This document shows positions 25,683 to 34,737 of a stretch of 64,000 nt of DNA, piece by piece; within the stretch, counting starts at the first letter, position 1; the number at the start of each line of letters is the position of its first letter. The notes below the pieces were generated by a model that ran no database searches, was not told where the DNA came from, and worked only from the letters and a program-made list of their open reading frames with translations. The position numbers and the translations under genes are program-made. The DNA is from Rhodobacterales bacterium HKCCSP123 (GTDB lineage: Bacteria; Pseudomonadota; Alphaproteobacteria; Rhodobacterales; Rhodobacteraceae). The stretch is taken from contig WVSO01000007.1 of the NCBI GenBank assembly GCA_015689745.1, positions 1 to 64,000 on the forward strand. Reading direction: 5' to 3'.

Positions 25683-25739
25683 CCCGCAGGGTCTAGAGCT
25701 TCACCGAACGGGTTGTTGCCGAGGCTGGGGGGTCCGCAC

Positions 25740-26651
25740 ATGGCCGATTTCGCCGTGGATCGCGCCATCTATCTTCTGGGGTTCAACGCTGCGGAGGACG
25801 GATCCGGCGCGACCTGGTCAAGCTCCGTCGACATGGCGAACAGGAGCACTGTCCGCGACGTCGCGGGCGACGGGTTCGGCTCCCTCTCCTTCGACGACTG
25901 GATGACAAACACCAGCATCAGTTTCACCGGCTACTACGTGGAGATCGGCGGGCGGCACTACGGTGTATTCAAGAGTGGCAGCATGGGGCTGATCCCCTAC
26001 GACTCCACGATCGCGGGCGGCGCACTGTCGTTGTCCGGAAGCACGGGGACAACGCTGTTCAGCCTGTCGCTCGAGACTGCGGCGAACTGCTTTCTGACCG
26101 GCACCCGCATCGCCACGCCAGGGGGCGAACGCCCGATCGAGACGCTTCAGGCAGGCGACCTGGTCCTGACGGCGGAGGGTGGGGCGGTCCCCGTGCTTTG
26201 GGTCTGGCAGCAAGAGATTACCAACGTTTTCGGCTTGGGCGACACGCGGGCGCCGATCCGCATCGAGGCCCATGCGCTCGGCCCCGGCTGTCCGAGGCGC
26301 GATCTCGTGGTCAGCGCCGATCACGCGGTTCTCGCCGAGGGCTACCTTGTCAATGCCGGGGCGATGGTGAACGGAACCAGCATCACCGCGATACCGATGG
26401 CCCGGATGCCCGCGCGGTTCACCTACTGGCATGTCGAGACAGAAGCGCATGTGGCCCTGATGGCAGAGAATTGCCCTTGCGAAAGCTTCATCGATTACAC
26501 GCCGCGCTCGCGCTTCGACAATTTCACGGCTTATCTCGCCACGGGCGGCGAAGACCGCGTCATCGTCGAGATGTCCCTCCCGCGCATTTCGGCCCGGCGT
26601 CTTTTGCCGCCCGCGCTCCGCTGCAAGCTCGGCATCGTCGCGGCCGCCTGA
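25740..26651 (+). CDS. Hint-domain (Hedgehog/intein type) protein
   Basis: A 303-residue protein. Residues 1-115 (MADFAVDRAIYLLGFNAAEDGSG ...) are a Ser/Gly/Thr-rich region of unknown fold. A Hint_2-type domain starts at NCFLTGTRIATPGGERPIETLQAGDLVLTAEGG, with RIEAHALGPGCPRRDLVVSADHAVLAEGYLVNAGAMVNG carrying the conserved His, and PARFTYWHVETEAHVALMAE. Many Rhodobacterales encode several such proteins, some linked to RTX-like secreted proteins. Self-cleavage at the first Cys is possible but unproven. No signal peptide is visible. A CtrA box precedes it. Confidence 0.85.
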   Translation: MADFAVDRAIYLLGFNAAEDGSGATWSSSVDMANRSTVRDVAGDGFGSLSFDDWMTNTSISFTGYYVEIGGRHYGVFKSGSMGLIPYDSTIAGGALSLSGSTGTTLFSLSLETAANCFLTGTRIATPGGERPIETLQAGDLVLTAEGGAVPVLWVWQQEITNVFGLGDTRAPIRIEAHALGPGCPRRDLVVSADHAVLAEGYLVNAGAMVNGTSITAIPMARMPARFTYWHVETEAHVALMAENCPCESFIDYTPRSRFDNFTAYLATGGEDRVIVEMSLPRISARRLLPPALRCKLGIVAAA

Positions 26652-26658
26652 TCGGGGC

Positions 26659-26687
26659 TTTACAAAGCGCGGATTCCGCCCTATCCG
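26659..26687 (+). promoter_or_regulatory. Likely rplY promoter
   Basis: TTTACA (26659-26664), 17-base spacer, TATCCG (26682-26687), placed 60 bases before the rplY start. Confidence 0.5.
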
Positions 26688-26747
26688 GCGCCCTTCATCG
26701 GGGCCGACACCCTTGGAGGCGGCCCCCCTTATACATGGAGAACAGCA

Positions 26748-27374
26748 ATGGCTGGTGAGATTCCAGATCTTATCGCCGAGGCACGCGCGGGGACAGGCAA
26801 GGGGGCCGCCCGCCAAGCTCGCCGCGATGGCAAGGTGCCCGGTATCGTCTATGGTGGCGGCGCGGACCCGCTCGCGATCCAGATCCCCTTCAACGTCCTC
26901 CTGAAGCGCCTGAAGTCGGGCCGTTTCCTGTCGACGCTCTTCAACCTGAAGGTCGAAGGCCACGACGACGTGCGCGTGATCTGTCGTTCGGTCCAGCGTG
27001 ACGTGGTGAAGGACCTGCCGACGCATGTCGATTTCATGCGCCTGCGCCGCACCTCGAAGGTCAACCTCTTCATTCCCGTCGAGGTGATCAACGCCGACAA
27101 GGCCCCCGGCATCAAGCGCGGCGGCGTGCTGACGATGGTGCGTCCCGAGGTGGAACTGGTCGTGACCGCGGGTGACATTCCCGATCACATCACCATCGAC
27201 CTCGAAGGCCGGAACATCGGCGACACGGTCACGATCTCGTCGGTGAAGCTGCCGGAAGGCGCAAAGCCGACGATCGACCGTGACTTCGTGATCGCGAATA
27301 TCACGGCACCTTCGGGCCTCGTGAGCTCGGAAGCTGCCGAGAGCGACGCGGAAGAGCAGGAAACCGAGGAGTAA
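26748..27374 (+). CDS. rplY: 50S ribosomal protein L25/general stress protein Ctc (bL25)
   Basis: A 208-residue bL25 of the long (TL5/CTC) form: 5S rRNA-binding N-terminal domain ([33 protein letters not shown]) and a second beta domain ([44 protein letters not shown]...), ending in an acidic tail ([15 protein letters not shown]). The ATG at 26748 has a GGAG-like site. It is monocistronic between its own promoter and a terminator. pth, often next to rplY, is not present here. Confidence 0.97.
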   Translation: MAGEIPDLIAEARAGTGKGAARQARRDGKVPGIVYGGGADPLAIQIPFNVLLKRLKSGRFLSTLFNLKVEGHDDVRVICRSVQRDVVKDLPTHVDFMRLRRTSKVNLFIPVEVINADKAPGIKRGGVLTMVRPEVELVVTAGDIPDHITIDLEGRNIGDTVTISSVKLPEGAKPTIDRDFVIANITAPSGLVSSEAAESDAEEQETEE

Positions 27375-27436
27375 TCCTCCGGGTTCGACCGCTCCCGCGG
27401 GTCCCTGCCGATCAGGCAGGATCGACACGATCCGGA

Positions 27437-27459
27437 CGCCGCCCCTCGGGGCGGCGTTT
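27437..27459 (+). terminator. Terminator of rplY
   Basis: CGCCGCCCC (27437-27445) pairs with GGGGCGGCG (27448-27456), followed by TTT. It is nearly the same stem as the rpmE terminator at 12883. Confidence 0.8.
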
Positions 27460-27518
27460 GCCGTTCCGCAGGACCGGGCCGCAAGGATGGGGCTTGCACT
27501 CCGCGGCGCAACCCCCAG

Positions 27519-27539
27519 ATGATTGACTGGATCAATCAT
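27519..27539. promoter_or_regulatory. 21-bp hyphenated palindrome before the thioredoxin gene
   Basis: ATGATTGA (27519-27526), CTGGA, TCAATCAT (27532-27539): perfect 8-bp arms ending 15 bases before the trxC start. One base too short for an FNR box (TTGA-N6-TCAA). Probable repressor or activator site. Confidence 0.6.
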
Positions 27540-27554
27540 GGAAACAATCCCGCC

Positions 27555-27995
27555 ATGTCCCACCACGTCACCTGCCTGTCCTGCGCCACCGTCAATCGCG
27601 TGCCCGACGCGAAGCTCTCGGCGCATCCCAAGTGCGGCACCTGCGGCGCGAAGCTGGTCGATGCACGCGTGCACGACCTCGACAGCGCGACACTGCGCAA
27701 GGCCGAGACCAGGGACACCCTCCCCCTGCTCGTCGATTTCTGGGCCCCCTGGTGCGGGCCTTGCCGCATGATGGCACCCGAATTCGAGAAGGCCGCCCGC
27801 GCACTCGCCCCCCACGCGCGCTTCGCCAAGATCAACACCCAGGTTCATGGCGACGTGTCGCAACGCTACGGCATCCGGGGCATACCGCTCCTGATCCTGT
27901 TCCGGGGCGGGCAGGAGGTGGCGCGCCTGACCGGCGCAAGGCCGGCCGCCGAGATCGAGGCCTTCGTGCGCCAGAACACGCGCCTGCCTGCCTGA
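27555..27995 (+). CDS. trxC: Thioredoxin 2 (zinc-ribbon thioredoxin, TrxC)
   Basis: A 146-residue protein. The N-terminal zinc ribbon has Cys7, Cys10, Cys27 and Cys30 (CLSC...KCGTC), and the thioredoxin domain carries the WCGPC active site (Cys67, Cys70), with RYGIRGIPLLILFRGG containing the cis-Pro. It reduces disulfides with NADPH via thioredoxin reductase and is linked to oxidative stress in proteobacteria. ATG 27555 (MSHHVTCLSCATVNRVP) fits the family. An upstream in-frame ATG at 27519 lies inside the palindrome and is rejected. The gene stands alone. Confidence 0.95.
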   Translation: MSHHVTCLSCATVNRVPDAKLSAHPKCGTCGAKLVDARVHDLDSATLRKAETRDTLPLLVDFWAPWCGPCRMMAPEFEKAARALAPHARFAKINTQVHGDVSQRYGIRGIPLLILFRGGQEVARLTGARPAAEIEAFVRQNTRLPA

Positions 27996-28053
27996 CCGGC
28001 CTGCGCGGTCGACGGGTCTTTCCCTTGGGCGCAAGTCCCCTATGCTGCGGCCC

Positions 28054-29247
28054 ATGGATGCCATCGAAACGCGCGACATCGTGATCCTGGGCGGTGGCCC
28101 TGCCGGTGCGGCCGCGGCGGCGATCGCCGCCGGGCTTGGTCTGGATGTTCTGCTGATCGACAAGGCGCGCTTTCCCCGCGACAAGCTCTGCGGCGGGCTC
28201 TTCACGGGTCGCGCGCTCGGCGAATACCGCCGCATCTTCCGACGCGACCCGCCCGAGGGGATGTTCGAGGAGCGGCGGGCCATACGCTTCTTTCTTGGCG
28301 GTCTCGCGATGGGCCGGATGGAGGATGTGCCGCCGATGTACCTCACCATGCGGTGGGACCTCGACGCGCATCTCCTGGCGCTGGCCCGGACCGCCGGGGC
28401 GGAGACGCGGACGGGTCAGAGGGTGGCCGGGATCGACCTGGCGCGGGACAGCCTCACGTTGGAGGACGGCACGCCGATCCGGTACCGCGTGCTGATCGGA
28501 GCGGACGGAGTCACGTCCTCGGTGGCGCGGGCCCTCTTCGGCCGGCCCTTCGATCCGGCGACGATCGGCTTCGCCCTCGAGAAGGAAATGCCGCCCCTCG
28601 CCGACCCCGACACCGCCCGCGCGGTACGCGTGGATTTCGGCGCCGCCGACTGGGGCTATGGCTGGAGTTTCCCGAAACGCGGCTCAACCACCGTCGGCGT
28701 CGGGGGGCTGCAGGCGCGCAACCCCGACATGAAGGGCAACCTGCACCGCTACGCGGCCACGCTCGAGCAGGGGGATGCGCAAGGCATGAAGGGGCATTTC
28801 CTGCCCTTCGGCGATCACCGGACACGCCCGGGCCGTGGCAACGTGTTGCTGGCGGGCGATGCGGCGGGATTCGTCGATCCGATCACCGGCGAGGGGATCG
28901 CGCACGCGCTCGCCTCGGGCCGCAAGGCGGCAGAGGCAGCCGCGCGTGTCCTGCGCGAGGGGCGGCCAGAGGGCGCGGCCGCGCTCTACCGGTCCGAAAC
29001 GCGCGACATTCGCCTGTCGCTGCGCATCGCCAGCCTGCTCAGGCCCATCGTTTTCTCGAAGATGATGGCCCCGGTCTTCTCACGGTCGTTCGAAGGATCG
29101 ACGCGTGTCAAAGGGGCCTACATGCGGATGCTTGCCGGAGAGGTCGAGTACCCTGCCCTGCTCTGGCTGGTGGCGCGGCGTCTGCCCGCCGCGGCCTGGC
29201 GATCCCGGGGAGACCGCAGGGGGAAACGGAACTACCCTTCCCCGTGA
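28054..29247 (+). CDS. Geranylgeranyl-reductase-family FAD-dependent oxidoreductase
   Basis: About 397 residues. The FAD-binding Rossmann motif is at the start (IVILGGGPAGAAAAAIAAGLGLDVLLIDKARFPRDKLCGGL). GADGVTSSVARALFG and NVLLAGDAAGFVDPITGEGIAHALASGRKAAEA are the second and third flavin motifs of the geranylgeranyl reductase/menaquinone-saturase (GGR) family. The PxxKxCGG signature is present (PRDKLCGG). The substrate is probably an isoprenoid lipid or other hydrophobic alkene. No bacteriochlorophyll or carotenoid genes are nearby, so the photosynthetic BchP role is not supported. ATG 28042 is an alternative start. Confidence 0.82.
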   Translation: MDAIETRDIVILGGGPAGAAAAAIAAGLGLDVLLIDKARFPRDKLCGGLFTGRALGEYRRIFRRDPPEGMFEERRAIRFFLGGLAMGRMEDVPPMYLTMRWDLDAHLLALARTAGAETRTGQRVAGIDLARDSLTLEDGTPIRYRVLIGADGVTSSVARALFGRPFDPATIGFALEKEMPPLADPDTARAVRVDFGAADWGYGWSFPKRGSTTVGVGGLQARNPDMKGNLHRYAATLEQGDAQGMKGHFLPFGDHRTRPGRGNVLLAGDAAGFVDPITGEGIAHALASGRKAAEAAARVLREGRPEGAAALYRSETRDIRLSLRIASLLRPIVFSKMMAPVFSRSFEGSTRVKGAYMRMLAGEVEYPALLWLVARRLPAAAWRSRGDRRGKRNYPSP

Positions 29248-29265
29248 CAGCGAGGCCCGCAGGTC

Positions 29266-29442
29266 TCAGAACCGGACATGATAGATCAGCGCGACGGGGA
29301 TGACCATGGAGGTCCAGATGCAGAAAAAGAACGCTGCCCGACCCATCTTGAGCCAGAGCTGGATCTCCGGATCCTCGGCGAACTCCGTGCTGACCTCGGT
29401 CACCGAGGAGGTCTTGCTGTCAATGAATTCCATGCGGGACAT
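29266..29442 (-). CDS. Small single-span membrane protein
   Basis: A 58-residue protein, MSRMEFIDSKTSSVTEVSTE... then EIQLWLKMGRAAFFFCIWTSMVIPVALIYHVRF. It has an acidic, polar N-terminal half and one C-terminal transmembrane helix. The ATG at 29442 has a GGGAGA ribosome site 6 bases away, which together with the amphipathic layout supports a real gene. It converges on the GGR-family gene and is divergent from the DUF4329 gene. I do not recognise a family. It could be a small partner of a membrane complex. Confidence 0.6.
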   Translation of the reverse strand: MSRMEFIDSKTSSVTEVSTEFAEDPEIQLWLKMGRAAFFFCIWTSMVIPVALIYHVRF

Positions 29443-29584
29443 GGTCGGATCTCCCTCTATTCGCGCGGCTCCAGACGGCAAAGATAACTGTCCGATCCCC
29501 CCGGTCCAGACGGAGCGTGTCGTTTTTCTGGATTGAGCGGAAAAATTCCCTAACCTGTCGGCGAGTGTGCGAAGGAGTGTCGCG

Positions 29585-30142
29585 ATGCCACCGTTCCCCG
29601 TCCGTCCTGTTCGTCTCCTGCTGCCCGTCCTGCTGTCGCTCTGCCTCGTCCTGCCCCAAGGGGCGCGCGCGCAGAGCGCGCAGGAGACGGCCTTTGTCGT
29701 CGGGCTCATGGAATCGATGAACGCGCTTTCGGTGCGCTTCAACCGCGAGGTCTGCGGCTACGTGCTTCGCCATCCCAACGGCGCCTATTCGTCGACCAAG
29801 GTCAGCTGGGGTGGCCACGCGTCCTGCGCGTCTCTGCCCACGGTGGACGGGATGGATGTCGTCTCGTCCTGGCACACCCACGCCGCCTGGGCCCGCGGCT
29901 ACGACGGAGAGGTCCCCTCGATCCAGGACGTCGAGGGCGACATGCGGCAGCGCATCAACGGATGGGTCGCCACCCCTGGCGGCCGGCTCTGGCACGTGGA
30001 CGGGCAGAGCGGCTCGATGCGGCAGGTTTGCGGCCGCGGCTGCCTGCCGGAAGACCCGAACTTCTTCCCCGAGGAACACGGGCCCGTCGGCGAGGCCTAT
30101 ACGCTCGACGGTCTCTACGCCCGCTTCGGTCGCTCGCGGTAA
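29585..30142 (+). CDS. Secreted DUF4329-domain protein
   Basis: A 185-residue protein with a clear signal peptide (MPPFPVRPVRLLLPVLLSLCLVLPQGARAQSA, cleavage near ARA-Q). The mature domain matches the DUF4329 pattern: REVCGYVLRHPNGAYSSTKVSWGG, then VSSWHTHAAWARGYDGEVPSIQDVEGD and RLWHVDGQSG. The W-H-T-H followed by an acidic residue resembles the JAB/MPN metallopeptidase-like centre proposed for this family. DUF4329 is often the C-terminal toxin-like module of Rhs proteins. Here it stands alone with its own export signal. Four cysteines could form disulfides. Activity is unknown. Confidence 0.82.
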   Translation: MPPFPVRPVRLLLPVLLSLCLVLPQGARAQSAQETAFVVGLMESMNALSVRFNREVCGYVLRHPNGAYSSTKVSWGGHASCASLPTVDGMDVVSSWHTHAAWARGYDGEVPSIQDVEGDMRQRINGWVATPGGRLWHVDGQSGSMRQVCGRGCLPEDPNFFPEEHGPVGEAYTLDGLYARFGRSR

Positions 30143-30203
30143 CGGAAGGGCGGGCCAGCGTGGCGCGCCCTCCCGGTACCTCGATCCGAACGACGCCGTC
30201 GCC

Positions 30204-33041
30204 CTATTCCGCCGCCTCCTGGTAGCTCTCGAGCGGCGGGCAGGTGCAGACGAGGTGGCGGTCGCCGTAGACATTGTCGACGCGGTTGACCGGCGGCCAG
30301 TACTTGTCGACGCGGAAGGCGCCGGGCGGGAAGCAGCCCTGTTCGCGGGTGTAGGGCCGGTCCCAGTCGCGGACGAGGTCCTCCATGGTGTGAGGCGCCA
30401 TGCGGAGCGGGCTTTGGTCGATGGGCATCTCTCCGCGTTCCACCGCCGCGATCTCGTCCCGGATCGCCAGCATCGCGTCGCAGAACCGGTCAAGCTCGGC
30501 CTTGGGCTCGCTCTCGGTCGGTTCGACCATCAGCGTGCCGGCCACGGGCCAGCTCATCGTCGGCGCATGGAACCCCGCATCCATCAGCCGCTTTGCGATG
30601 TCATCGACCGTCACGCCCGCCTCCGTGAAGGGGCGCGTGTCGAGAATGCATTCATGCGCGACACGCCCGCCCTTGCCCATGAAAAGCACGGGGAAGGCCC
30701 CTTCGAGGCGCCTGGCGATGTAGTTCGCGTTGAGGATCGCGATCTTGGTTGCCCGCGTGATCCCCTCGCCCCCCATCAGCCTGATATAGGCGTAGGAAAT
30801 CGGCAGGATCGAGGCCGAGCCATAGGGCGCGCCCGATACCGGCCCGAGTGCCCCGCCCGTCTCGGGGTGGCCGGGGAGGAAGGGCGCAAGATGCGCCTTG
30901 ACCCCGATCGGACCCATGCCGGGCCCGCCACCGCCATGCGGGATGCAGAAGGTCTTGTGCAGGTTCAGGTGGCTCACGTCGGCGCCGATGTCGCCCGGGC
31001 GCGACAGGCCCACCATCGCGTTCAGGTTCGCCCCGTCGAGATAGACCTGTCCGCCATGCGCATGGGTGATCTCGCAGACCGTGCGGACGGTCTGCTCGAA
31101 GACGCCATGCGTCGAGGGATAGGTGATCATGCTGGCGGCCAGCCGGTCGCCGGCGGCCTCGGCCTTGGCCCGGAAATCGGCGAGGTCGATGTCACCGTGC
31201 TCGGCGGCCTTCACCACCACCACTTCCATCCCGCACATCTGCGCCGAGGCCGGGTTGGTGCCGTGGGCGGACACCGGGATCAGGCAGATGTTGCGCTTGT
31301 GATCGCCATTGGCGCGGTGGTAGGCCGCAATGGTCAGCAGGCCCGCGTATTCCCCCTGCGCACCCGAATTGGGCTGCATCGACATCGCGTCGTAGCCCGT
31401 GATCTCGCACAGCTTCGACGAAAGCTCGGTCAGCATCTCGGCGTACCCCTCGGCCTGGTCGGCAGGGGCGAACGGGTGGATCGAATTGAACTCGGGCCAG
31501 GTGACCGGCATCATCTCGACCGCGGCGTTCAGCTTCATCGTGCAGGACCCCAGCGGAATCATCGCCCGGTCGAGCGCCAGGTCACGGTCCGAGAGGCGGC
31601 GCATGTAGCGCATCATCTCGGCCTCGGCCCGGTTCATGTGAAAGATCGGGTGCGTCAGGAAAGGTGTCTTGCGCAGAAGCGCGTCGGGGATGGCGGGTGC
31701 GTCGGCCACGCCTTCGAGCCGCACGTCGAAGGCGCGGGCCACCGCCAGCAGGTGCTCTTCGGTCGTGGTCTCGTCGACCGAGATGCCGATGCGGTCGACA
31801 CCCACGTCCCGCAGGTTGATCCCCCGCGCCACCGCGGCGGCCATGATCCGGCTTTGCCGGTCTCCGACGGGAACGGTGATCGTGTCGAAGAAGCTGTCCG
31901 CCTCGGGCGCATAGCCCCCCGCGCGCAGGCTGTCGACAAGGCGCACCGCCTTCAGGTGAACGTCCTGCGCGATGGCCTTCAGCCCCTCGGGGCCGTGGAA
32001 CACGGCATAGAAACTCGCCATGACTGCCAGCAGCGCCTGCGCCGTGCAGACGTTCGACGTGGCCTTTTCCCGGCGGATATGCTGCTCGCGGGTCTGCAGC
32101 GACAGGCGATAGGCCTTGTGCCCGTGGCTGTCGACGGAGACGCCCACGATCCGCCCCGGCATCGCGCGCGTGTGCGCGTCGTGGCAGGACATGAAGGCCG
32201 CGTGCGGCCCGCCATAACCCAGCGGCACGCCGAAGCGCTGCGCGGACCCGACGGCGATATCGGCGCCCATGCTGCCCGGGTCCTTCACCAGCGTCAGCGC
32301 CAGAAGGTCGGTCGCCACGATCGCGATGGCCTTCTCGGCATGGAGCGCGGCAATCCGTGCGCTCGGGTCGGACAGGCCACCGAAGGTGCCGGGATACTGG
32401 AAGATCGCCCCGAAGACCGCCTTGGGGTCCAGCGCCTCGGGCGCGCCGACGATCACCTCGATCCCGAGCGGCTCGGCGCGGGTCTTCATCACGGCGATGT
32501 TCTGCGGGTGGCAATTCTCGTCGATGAAGAAGGCGCGCGCCTTGGACTTCGCGACGCGCTCGGCCATCACCATCGCCTCCGCGCAGGCCGTCGCCTCGTC
32601 CAGCAGAGAGGCATTGGCGATCTCGAGGCCGGTCAGATCGGCGACCATCGTCTGAAAGTTCAGCAGCGCCTCGAGCCGCCCCTGCGCGATCTCGGGCTGA
32701 TAGGGGGTGTAGGCGGTGTACCAGGCCGGGTTTTCCAGCACGTTGCGCTGGATCGCGGGCGGCGTGTGGGTGCCGTAATAGCCCTGTCCGATCATCTGGG
32801 TCATCGGCTTGTTCTTCGCCGCGATGCCCCGCATGTGGGCCACCAATTCGGCCTCGGACATCGGCTCCCACGCCAGCGGCACCTCCTGCCGGATCGAGGC
32901 CGGCAGAGTCTGGTCCATCAGGTCATCGACGCTGGCCGCACCGACCACCCTCAGCATCTCGGCAATCTCGGCTGGCGAGGGCCCGATGTGGCGGCGGTTG
33001 GCGAAATCGGTCGGATCGTAGGTTGTCGGCGTCCAGGGCAT
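30204..33041 (-). CDS. gcvP: Glycine dehydrogenase (decarboxylating), P protein
   Basis: A 945-residue homodimeric-type P protein joining the two halves. It begins [22 protein letters not shown], has [10 protein letters not shown] in the N-terminal half, and the PLP lysine motif [21 protein letters not shown] in the C-terminal half. It decarboxylates glycine and passes the aminomethyl group to lipoyl-GcvH. Start at ATG 33041 gives the family N-terminus, and the frame upstream runs antisense-like through gcvH. It is third in gcvT-gcvH-gcvP, 119 bases after gcvH, and shares the glycine riboswitch. Confidence 0.98.
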   Translation of the reverse strand: MPWTPTTYDPTDFANRRHIGPSPAEIAEMLRVVGAASVDDLMDQTLPASIRQEVPLAWEPMSEAELVAHMRGIAAKNKPMTQMIGQGYYGTHTPPAIQRNVLENPAWYTAYTPYQPEIAQGRLEALLNFQTMVADLTGLEIANASLLDEATACAEAMVMAERVAKSKARAFFIDENCHPQNIAVMKTRAEPLGIEVIVGAPEALDPKAVFGAIFQYPGTFGGLSDPSARIAALHAEKAIAIVATDLLALTLVKDPGSMGADIAVGSAQRFGVPLGYGGPHAAFMSCHDAHTRAMPGRIVGVSVDSHGHKAYRLSLQTREQHIRREKATSNVCTAQALLAVMASFYAVFHGPEGLKAIAQDVHLKAVRLVDSLRAGGYAPEADSFFDTITVPVGDRQSRIMAAAVARGINLRDVGVDRIGISVDETTTEEHLLAVARAFDVRLEGVADAPAIPDALLRKTPFLTHPIFHMNRAEAEMMRYMRRLSDRDLALDRAMIPLGSCTMKLNAAVEMMPVTWPEFNSIHPFAPADQAEGYAEMLTELSSKLCEITGYDAMSMQPNSGAQGEYAGLLTIAAYHRANGDHKRNICLIPVSAHGTNPASAQMCGMEVVVVKAAEHGDIDLADFRAKAEAAGDRLAASMITYPSTHGVFEQTVRTVCEITHAHGGQVYLDGANLNAMVGLSRPGDIGADVSHLNLHKTFCIPHGGGGPGMGPIGVKAHLAPFLPGHPETGGALGPVSGAPYGSASILPISYAYIRLMGGEGITRATKIAILNANYIARRLEGAFPVLFMGKGGRVAHECILDTRPFTEAGVTVDDIAKRLMDAGFHAPTMSWPVAGTLMVEPTESEPKAELDRFCDAMLAIRDEIAAVERGEMPIDQSPLRMAPHTMEDLVRDWDRPYTREQGCFPPGAFRVDKYWPPVNRVDNVYGDRHLVCTCPPLESYQEAAE

Positions 33042-33160
33042 CGGGTCGTCCTTGCAGGTGACAGGAGCAGGCACAGGGGCAGCACGCCGCCTGCGCGTCT
33101 CAGCTTCGAAAACCGGGGAAAGGGCGCGGCCCGTCGGGGCCGCCGCAGGGGCAGAACGCC

Positions 33161-33523
33161 CTATTCCCCGATGTGGTCCTTGTATTCGTCCTCGGTCATG
33201 AACTCGTCGAGGGCCGCGGCATCCTCGATCTTGATCTTGAAGAACCAGGCCTCGCCGGTCGGGTCCTCGTTGACGAGCGCGGGGTTGTCGACGAGCGCCT
33301 CGTTGATCTCGACGATCTCGCCGTCGATGGGGGCGACGATGTCGGAGGCCGCCTTGACGCTCTCGATCACGACGATCTCGTCGCCCTTGGCGACCTGCGT
33401 CTCGACCTCGGGCAGTTCGACGAACACCACGTCGCCCAGCTGGGTCGCGGCGTATTCGGTGATGCCGACGGTGACGATGTCGCCATCGGCCTCCAGCCAC
33501 TCGTGATCTTCGGTGTATTTCAT
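33161..33523 (-). CDS. gcvH: Glycine cleavage system H protein
   Basis: A 120-residue lipoyl carrier: [65 protein letters not shown], with lipoyl-lysine Lys57 in [36 protein letters not shown] completes the fold. It shuttles the aminomethyl group between P, T and L proteins. It is 24 bases after gcvT and 119 before gcvP in one operon. The L protein (lpd) is not in the window. Confidence 0.98.
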   Translation of the reverse strand: MKYTEDHEWLEADGDIVTVGITEYAATQLGDVVFVELPEVETQVAKGDEIVVIESVKAASDIVAPIDGEIVEINEALVDNPALVNEDPTGEAWFFKIKIEDAAALDEFMTEDEYKDHIGE

Positions 33524-33547
33524 GGGGGCCTCTTGCTCAGGGTGGTG

Positions 33548-34663
33548 TCAGCGTTTGTAACCGGGGGGCACGAAGGGCAGCGGCACCTGCGCCGCAGGCA
33601 GGCGCTTGCCGCGGACCTCTCCGTAAAGCGTGGCGCCAGGGGCGACCGCGGCGTCGATCAGGCCGATAGCGATGGGCGCGCCCACCGACGGGCCGAACCC
33701 GCCCGAGGTGATGCGCCCGATCGGGTCACCGCCTTCGGCGCCGTCGAAAAGCGGCACGCCCATGCGCATCGGCGCGCGGCCCTCGGGTCGCAGGCCGACA
33801 CGGCGGCGCGGAGCGCCGTTCGCCAAGTGGTCGAGAATGACATCGGCGCCGGGGAATCCGCCGGCACGCGCCCCGCCCGCGCGGCGCGCCTTGCCGATCG
33901 CCCATCCCTGCCCGGCCTCGACGGGCGAGATAGCTTCGTCCATCTCCTGCCCGTAGAGCGGCAGCCCCGCCTCCAGCCTGAGCGAGTCCCGCGCGCCGAG
34001 CCCGATGGGCCGGACCCGGTCATCGGCGAGGAGCGCCCTTGCGAAACCCTCGGCCGTGGCGACCGGCACCGAGATCTCGAAGCCGTCCTCTCCCGTGTAC
34101 CCCGACCGCGAGAGCCACAGCTCGGCCCCCTGCCACGCCATCACGGCGACATCCATGAAGCGCATCGCGGCGACACCCGGCAGAAGACCCGCCAACGCGG
34201 CCTCGGCCTCGGGGCCTTGCAGCGCCAGAAGCGCGCGGTCCGTCACCTCCTCGACTCCCGGCAGATGCGCGTGCAGGTGGGCAAGGTCATGCGCCTTGCG
34301 CGCCGCGTTCACGACAAGGAACACATCGCCCGCGCGATGCGCGACCATCAGGTCATCCAGCACCCCGCCCGCATCGTTGGTGAACATGCCATACCGCTGC
34401 CGCCCCTCGGGCAGACCCAGAAGGTCGGCGGGGATCAACGCCTCCAACCCGCCCAGCGCACCCTTCGGCAACAGGACCTGACCCATGTGGCTGACATCGA
34501 AGAGGCCCGCGTGCCCGCGCGTCCAGAGATGTTCCGCCATCACGCCATCGGCATATTGCACCGGCATGGAATAGCCCGCGAAGGGCACGAATTTCGCACC
34601 AAGCGAGCCATGCAATCCCTGCAGCGGCAACTCGGTCAGCGTCTCGGCGGCGGTCTCGGCCAT
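33548..34663 (-). CDS. gcvT: Glycine cleavage system T protein (aminomethyltransferase)
   Basis: A 371-residue GcvT. FVPFAGYSMPVQYADGVMAEHLWTRGHAGLFDVSHMGQV is the N-terminal folate-binding start, GYTGEDGFEISVP the middle signature, and GLGARDSLRLEAGLPLYGQEMDE the late one. It releases ammonia and transfers the methylene group to tetrahydrofolate. ATG at 34663 (MAETAAETLTELPLQGLHG) gives the usual length. ATG 34681 would add six residues. It is first gene of the gcv operon, directly under the glycine riboswitch. Confidence 0.97.
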   Translation of the reverse strand: MAETAAETLTELPLQGLHGSLGAKFVPFAGYSMPVQYADGVMAEHLWTRGHAGLFDVSHMGQVLLPKGALGGLEALIPADLLGLPEGRQRYGMFTNDAGGVLDDLMVAHRAGDVFLVVNAARKAHDLAHLHAHLPGVEEVTDRALLALQGPEAEAALAGLLPGVAAMRFMDVAVMAWQGAELWLSRSGYTGEDGFEISVPVATAEGFARALLADDRVRPIGLGARDSLRLEAGLPLYGQEMDEAISPVEAGQGWAIGKARRAGGARAGGFPGADVILDHLANGAPRRRVGLRPEGRAPMRMGVPLFDGAEGGDPIGRITSGGFGPSVGAPIAIGLIDAAVAPGATLYGEVRGKRLPAAQVPLPFVPPGYKR

Positions 34664-34696
34664 ATGTCCCCGTCTCGTCATGGGCCGCGCGCGGCC

Positions 34697-34737
34697 GGGC
34701 ATCCTGCGGTCCTTGCGGGCCGCGTCGAAAGATGCCC
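34697..34737 (-). promoter_or_regulatory. Possible expression-platform hairpin of the glycine riboswitch
   Basis: On the minus strand GGGCATC (34737-34731) can pair with GATGCCC (34703-34697), just downstream of the second aptamer and 34 bases before gcvT. No T tract follows. Folding was not computed. Confidence 0.35.

Noticed and set aside
27523-27536. FNR box before trxC
   Set aside because: TTGA and TCAA are separated by 5 bases, not 6. The longer 8-bp arms point to another regulator.
29811-33506. Open frame of about 1231 codons on the plus strand
   Set aside because: Mostly antisense to gcvP, and overlaps the DUF4329 gene in another frame. No domain or credible start.
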